Of a stretch of 64,000 nt of DNA, positions 61,262 to 64,000 are shown in pieces. The notes beneath the pieces are model-generated. The model had not been told where the DNA came from, did not search any database, and saw only the letters and a list, made by a program, of their open reading frames with translations. The translations under genes and the position numbers were made by a program. The DNA is from Bradyrhizobium vignae (GTDB lineage Bacteria; Pseudomonadota; Alphaproteobacteria; Rhizobiales; Xanthobacteraceae). The first letter of the stretch is position 1. Each line of letters opens with the position of its first letter. The stretch covers positions 1 to 64,000 of the forward strand of contig NZ_RDQF01000033.1 in the NCBI RefSeq assembly GCF_004114425.1, given 5' to 3'.

Positions 61262-62296
61262 TCATCCCCGCACCCGCTTGATCATCTGCTCGACATGAGC
61301 GATCGGCGTCTCCGGCTGGATGCCATGGCCGAGATTGAAGATCAGCCGCCCTTGCGCAAAATTGGCCAGCACGTCGTCGACCGCGCGGTCGAGCGCGGCG
61401 CCGCCTGTGATCAGCACCAGCGGATCGAGATTGCCCTGCACCGCGACCTTGCTCTGCACGCGCTCGCGGATGAAGGCCGGCTCCGCGGTCCAGTCGATGC
61501 TGACGCCGTTGACGCCGGTTGCCTCGACGTAAGCGGGCAGCAGCGCGCCGGCCCCGCGCGGAAAGCCGACGATCTTCGCATCCGGCACCTTCGCACGCAC
61601 GCCCGCCACGATGCGCCGCGTCGGTTCGCTCGACCAGCGCGCGAACTCGGTTGGTGGCAACACGCCGGCCCAGGTGTCGAAGATCTGTAACGCGTCGGCA
61701 CCGGCGGCGAGCTGCGCCAGCAGATATTCGATCGAGCTGTCGACCAGCACGTCGATGATTTTGGAGAATGCCTCGGGATGCCGGTACGCCATCATCCGGG
61801 CCGGCGCCTGGTCCGGCGTGCCGTGGCCGGCGACCATGTAGGTCGCCACCGTCCACGGCGCCCCGCAGAAGCCGATCAGCGCGGTCCTGGGATCTAGCGC
61901 GTCGCGCACGATCTTCAGTGCATCGAACACCGGTTGAAGCTTGCCGAGATCAGCGCGCGGCGCCAGCGTCGCGACCTTTGCCGGATCGTCGAGCGGCTCG
62001 AGCCGCGGGCCCTCGCCGACCTCGAACCGCACCGAGCGTCCGAGCGCATAGGGGATCACGAGGATGTCCGAGAAGATGATCGCCGCGTCGAAGCCGAATC
62101 TGCGGACCGGTTGCAGCGTGACCTCGGCGGCAAGCTCTGGATTGAAGCAGAGATCGAGGAAGCCGCCGGCCTTGGCGCGCACTTCGCGATATTCCGGCAA
62201 GTAGCGCCCGGCCTGACGCATCATCCATGTCGGCGGGACGGTCTGGCGCTGGCCGGAGAGCACGTCGATGAAAGGCTTTTTTGCAGACTGGGGCAC
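61262..62296 (-). CDS. hemE: Uroporphyrinogen decarboxylase
   Basis: 344 residues from ATG 62296. It converts uroporphyrinogen III to coproporphyrinogen III. Seen: signature 1 PPTWMMRQAGRYLPEYREVR (residues 21-40), IIFSDILVIPYALGRSVRFE, signature 2 region GFCGAPWTVATYMVAG, and DALQIFDTWAGVLPP with LDPLVLITGGAALDRAV. All conserved blocks are intact. It converges with hemC. Confidence 0.96.
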   Translation of the reverse strand: MPQSAKKPFIDVLSGQRQTVPPTWMMRQAGRYLPEYREVRAKAGGFLDLCFNPELAAEVTLQPVRRFGFDAAIIFSDILVIPYALGRSVRFEVGEGPRLEPLDDPAKVATLAPRADLGKLQPVFDALKIVRDALDPRTALIGFCGAPWTVATYMVAGHGTPDQAPARMMAYRHPEAFSKIIDVLVDSSIEYLLAQLAAGADALQIFDTWAGVLPPTEFARWSSEPTRRIVAGVRAKVPDAKIVGFPRGAGALLPAYVEATGVNGVSIDWTAEPAFIRERVQSKVAVQGNLDPLVLITGGAALDRAVDDVLANFAQGRLIFNLGHGIQPETPIAHVEQMIKRVRG

Positions 62297-62406
62297 GAAC
62301 TGTCCTGATGCAGATTTGAGGTTCCTGATACACCGCCAAAGGCCCGAGCGGAACAGGGGAACCGAGGCAAATGCGCCGCGTTGACCGGCGAATGGAGGAG
62401 GATCTC

Positions 62407-62622
62407 ATGGCTCAGACATTCAATCCCGCCCCGCACGACAAGCACGCCGAAGATCTGCGCGAGGCGCTCGCTGCCGATCGCAATGCCAAGCTCGACGCCG
62501 GGCTGAAGGATACGTTCCCGGCTTCAGATCCCGTAAGCGCCGCACAGCCGACGCCTTCGAAGGCCGATGCGGATGCCGAGCATTCCTCATTCTGGGACAA
62601 GGTTAAGGCCATCTTCAGCTAG
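62407..62622 (+). CDS. Small soluble stress-type protein (71 aa)
   Basis: ATG 62407 preceded by GGAGGA. The protein AEDLREALAADRNAKLDAGL then KDTFPASDPVSAAQP has the D-x-G-L-x-x-TFPASDP pattern of small rhizobial proteins with unknown function. It is hydrophilic, with a short C-terminal helix (FWDKVKAIFS), and is probably cytoplasmic. Confidence 0.8.
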   Translation: MAQTFNPAPHDKHAEDLREALAADRNAKLDAGLKDTFPASDPVSAAQPTPSKADADAEHSSFWDKVKAIFS

Positions 62623-62794
62623 CAGCATCGCGCGCCGGACTCCGATAGGCGTGCTAATGTCTTGTTAGCGATGCCTGGATCATTGCGTCCGTAAGACTAC
62701 TGGAAACGGGGGAGTCGCCGCGTATTCCGGTCGTGATTTCAGACTTCAATAACACAAGCGGCAGAGTCTCCCGTCGATCGGAGAACCCTGCCGC

Positions 62795-64000
62795 ATGAGC
62801 GCTGTTACCCAACGAGCCGGATGGAGCCGTCTGCCGCTGCGCGCGGCGGCTTTCGTCGTGCTGACCTGCGCGACCATCCTCGGCGTCAGCGGTTGGCGCG
62901 AATGGGCGGCACGCGACGCGGTCCTCAAGGCCGCCGAGGCGGAGATGGCGAACGTCGCCCGTTCGCTGACACAGCATGCCGAGGACAGCCTCGATCTCCT
63001 GGACTCCGGCGTCGTCGGCGTGGTCAGCCGGTTGGAGATGGATGGCACTGGACCGGCCACGATCGCCAAGCTCGGCAACCTCCTCGAAGCGCGCAAAAAG
63101 GCGATCGCGCGCATCCACAGCCTCGCCATCATCGACGATCAGGGCAACTCGCTGACCTCGCCCGGTACGATCGGCTCGACCTTCAGCGACGATGCGTTCT
63201 TCCGATATCACCAGCTCTCGCCGAAGCGCGAGGCCCATGTCGGCCGTCCCGTGAAGAGCCTCCTGGACGGCGAGTGGGTCATCACCCTGTCGCGCCGCTT
63301 CAACAAGCAGGACGGCAGCTTCGGGGGCGTGGTGCTCGCGACCACCAGCTCCGGTTATCTCTCGCATTTCTACGAGCAGTTCGAGATCGGCCGCAACAGC
63401 GCTGTGGCGCTGATGCACGGCGACGGCCTGATCATCGCGCGCAATCCCAGCAACGAGACATTCGTCGGACGCAGCGTCTCCGACAAGCCGTTGTTCCGCG
63501 AGCCGGATCTGCAACGGCCCAAGGGTGCCTATCATTTCAAGTCGTCGCTGGACGGTGCCGAGCGCGTCAGCTTCTTCAATCGCAGCAGCCGCTTCCCGCT
63601 CCTGCTGCTCGCCACCGTCGCCAAGGACGAGTTGCTCGCGCCCTGGCGCGCCGCGGCAATCTCCCGCATGCTCTACGTGCTCGCGCTGGTCATGCTGATC
63701 GCGGTCATCGGCGGCGTGCTGGTGCGGCAGTTGCAGCGGGGCCAGCGCATGGCCGTCGCGCTGGCCGAGAAGGAGGCGCATTTCCGCCTGCTCGCCGAAG
63801 GCTCCAGCGACATGGTGACGCGCATCGGGCTCGACGAGCGGCTGCGCTACGTCTCCCCTCCTCGGTCCGCATCGTCGGCTGGCGTCCCGATCAGTTGATC
63901 GGCACGCCGGCTCTTGCAGGCATCAATCCGGAGGATCTGCCGGAGGTCCAGGCGATCGTCGACGCCATGAAGCGTGGCGAGAAGGAGGAGGCGCGTCTCA
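62795..64000 (+). CDS. Membrane sensor with periplasmic cache-like domain and PAS, apparent frameshift (runs off right edge)
   Basis: A helix at about 17-33 opens a periplasmic region of about 250 residues resembling dCACHE/PDC sensors (ARDAVLKAAEAEMANVARSL, LAIIDDQGNSLTSPGTIGST, IGRNSAVALMHGDGLIIARN); a second helix at about 290-310 (YVLALVMLIAVIGGVLV) leads to a PAS domain from 326 (EAHFRLLAEGSSDMVTRIGL). The frame hits a stop at 63898. From about 63859 the frame two bases later carries on the expected PAS text (VRIVGWRPDQLIGTPALAGI) to the window end, so one C is probably missing in the run at 63855-63858. The output domain lies beyond the window. Confidence 0.82.

Noticed and set aside
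60979..61281. A rightward 100-codon frame between hemC and hemE
   Set aside because: It begins inside a palindromic element and overlaps the hemE end; no family resemblance.

Overview
The window looks like a chromosomal segment of an alphaproteobacterium, most probably Bradyrhizobium or a close relative. This rests on the high GC content with AT-rich intergenic islands, the lineage-style small proteins, the palindromic elements typical of bradyrhizobial genomes, and the gene mix (Tad pilus, exopolysaccharide cluster, vanillate demethylase, hemC/hemE). The genus is an inference; there is no rRNA, tRNA, CRISPR array or insertion sequence to confirm it. LAYOUT: (1) 1-1315 is the start of a large VCBS-repeat surface protein that runs off the left edge. 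(2) 1316-5014 holds small lineage-type genes, a proline-rich exported protein and an H-NS-family protein. (3) 5015-17262 is a complete Tad/Flp pilus locus in one direction: pilin, CpaA, CpaB, CpaE, CpaF, TadB, TadC, an isoprenylcysteine-methyltransferase-like membrane protein, two TadE-like proteins flanking a TadG-like protein, the CpaC secretin, a small lipoprotein and TadD. Most junctions are ATGA-type overlaps, and a hairpin separates the pilin from the assembly genes. A 283-bp second copy of the tadD 3' end lies 1.2 kb downstream (18218-18500). (4) 18870-20854 has three small proteins and a Ser/Thr-phosphatase-like enzyme. (5) 21436-48020 is a polysaccharide export cluster: initiating undecaprenyl-phosphate sugar transferase, ExoP/Wzc-type co-polymerase and kinase, a Wzy-like membrane protein, four acyltransferase-3 proteins, four glycosyltransferases, two Wzx-like flippases, two clan-A-type glycoside hydrolases and an aldose epimerase, with phosphoglucomutase (49677-51323) nearby to supply glucose-1-phosphate. 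The most unusual member is a 1302-residue glycosidase with a long array of 166-residue tandem repeats and a C-terminus resembling type I secretion substrates. (6) 48072-49568 carries remnants of a metallo-beta-lactamase-fold gene and a response regulator, a lytic transglycosylase and a small gene. (7) 51498-54410 is a vanillate O-demethylase operon (vanA, a GntR-family regulator, vanB) preceded by two GTATAC palindromes. (8) 54630-59859 has a GGDEF-EAL protein, a SnoaL-like/TetR divergent pair around a double operator, and a GMC oxidoreductase. (9) 59884-62622 has hemC and hemE converging on each other and a small soluble protein. (10) 62795 to the right edge is a membrane sensor whose frame appears to shift by one base at about 63858. 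HOW THE GENES WORK TOGETHER: the left 50 kb is dominated by cell-surface functions (adhesin, Tad pilus, secreted polysaccharide and its hydrolases), which together suggest an attachment or biofilm island; the right 14 kb is mainly metabolic with local regulators. Palindromic elements sit in several right-hand intergenic gaps, and TTTGCAAA-like palindromes recur in the polysaccharide cluster's promoter regions.
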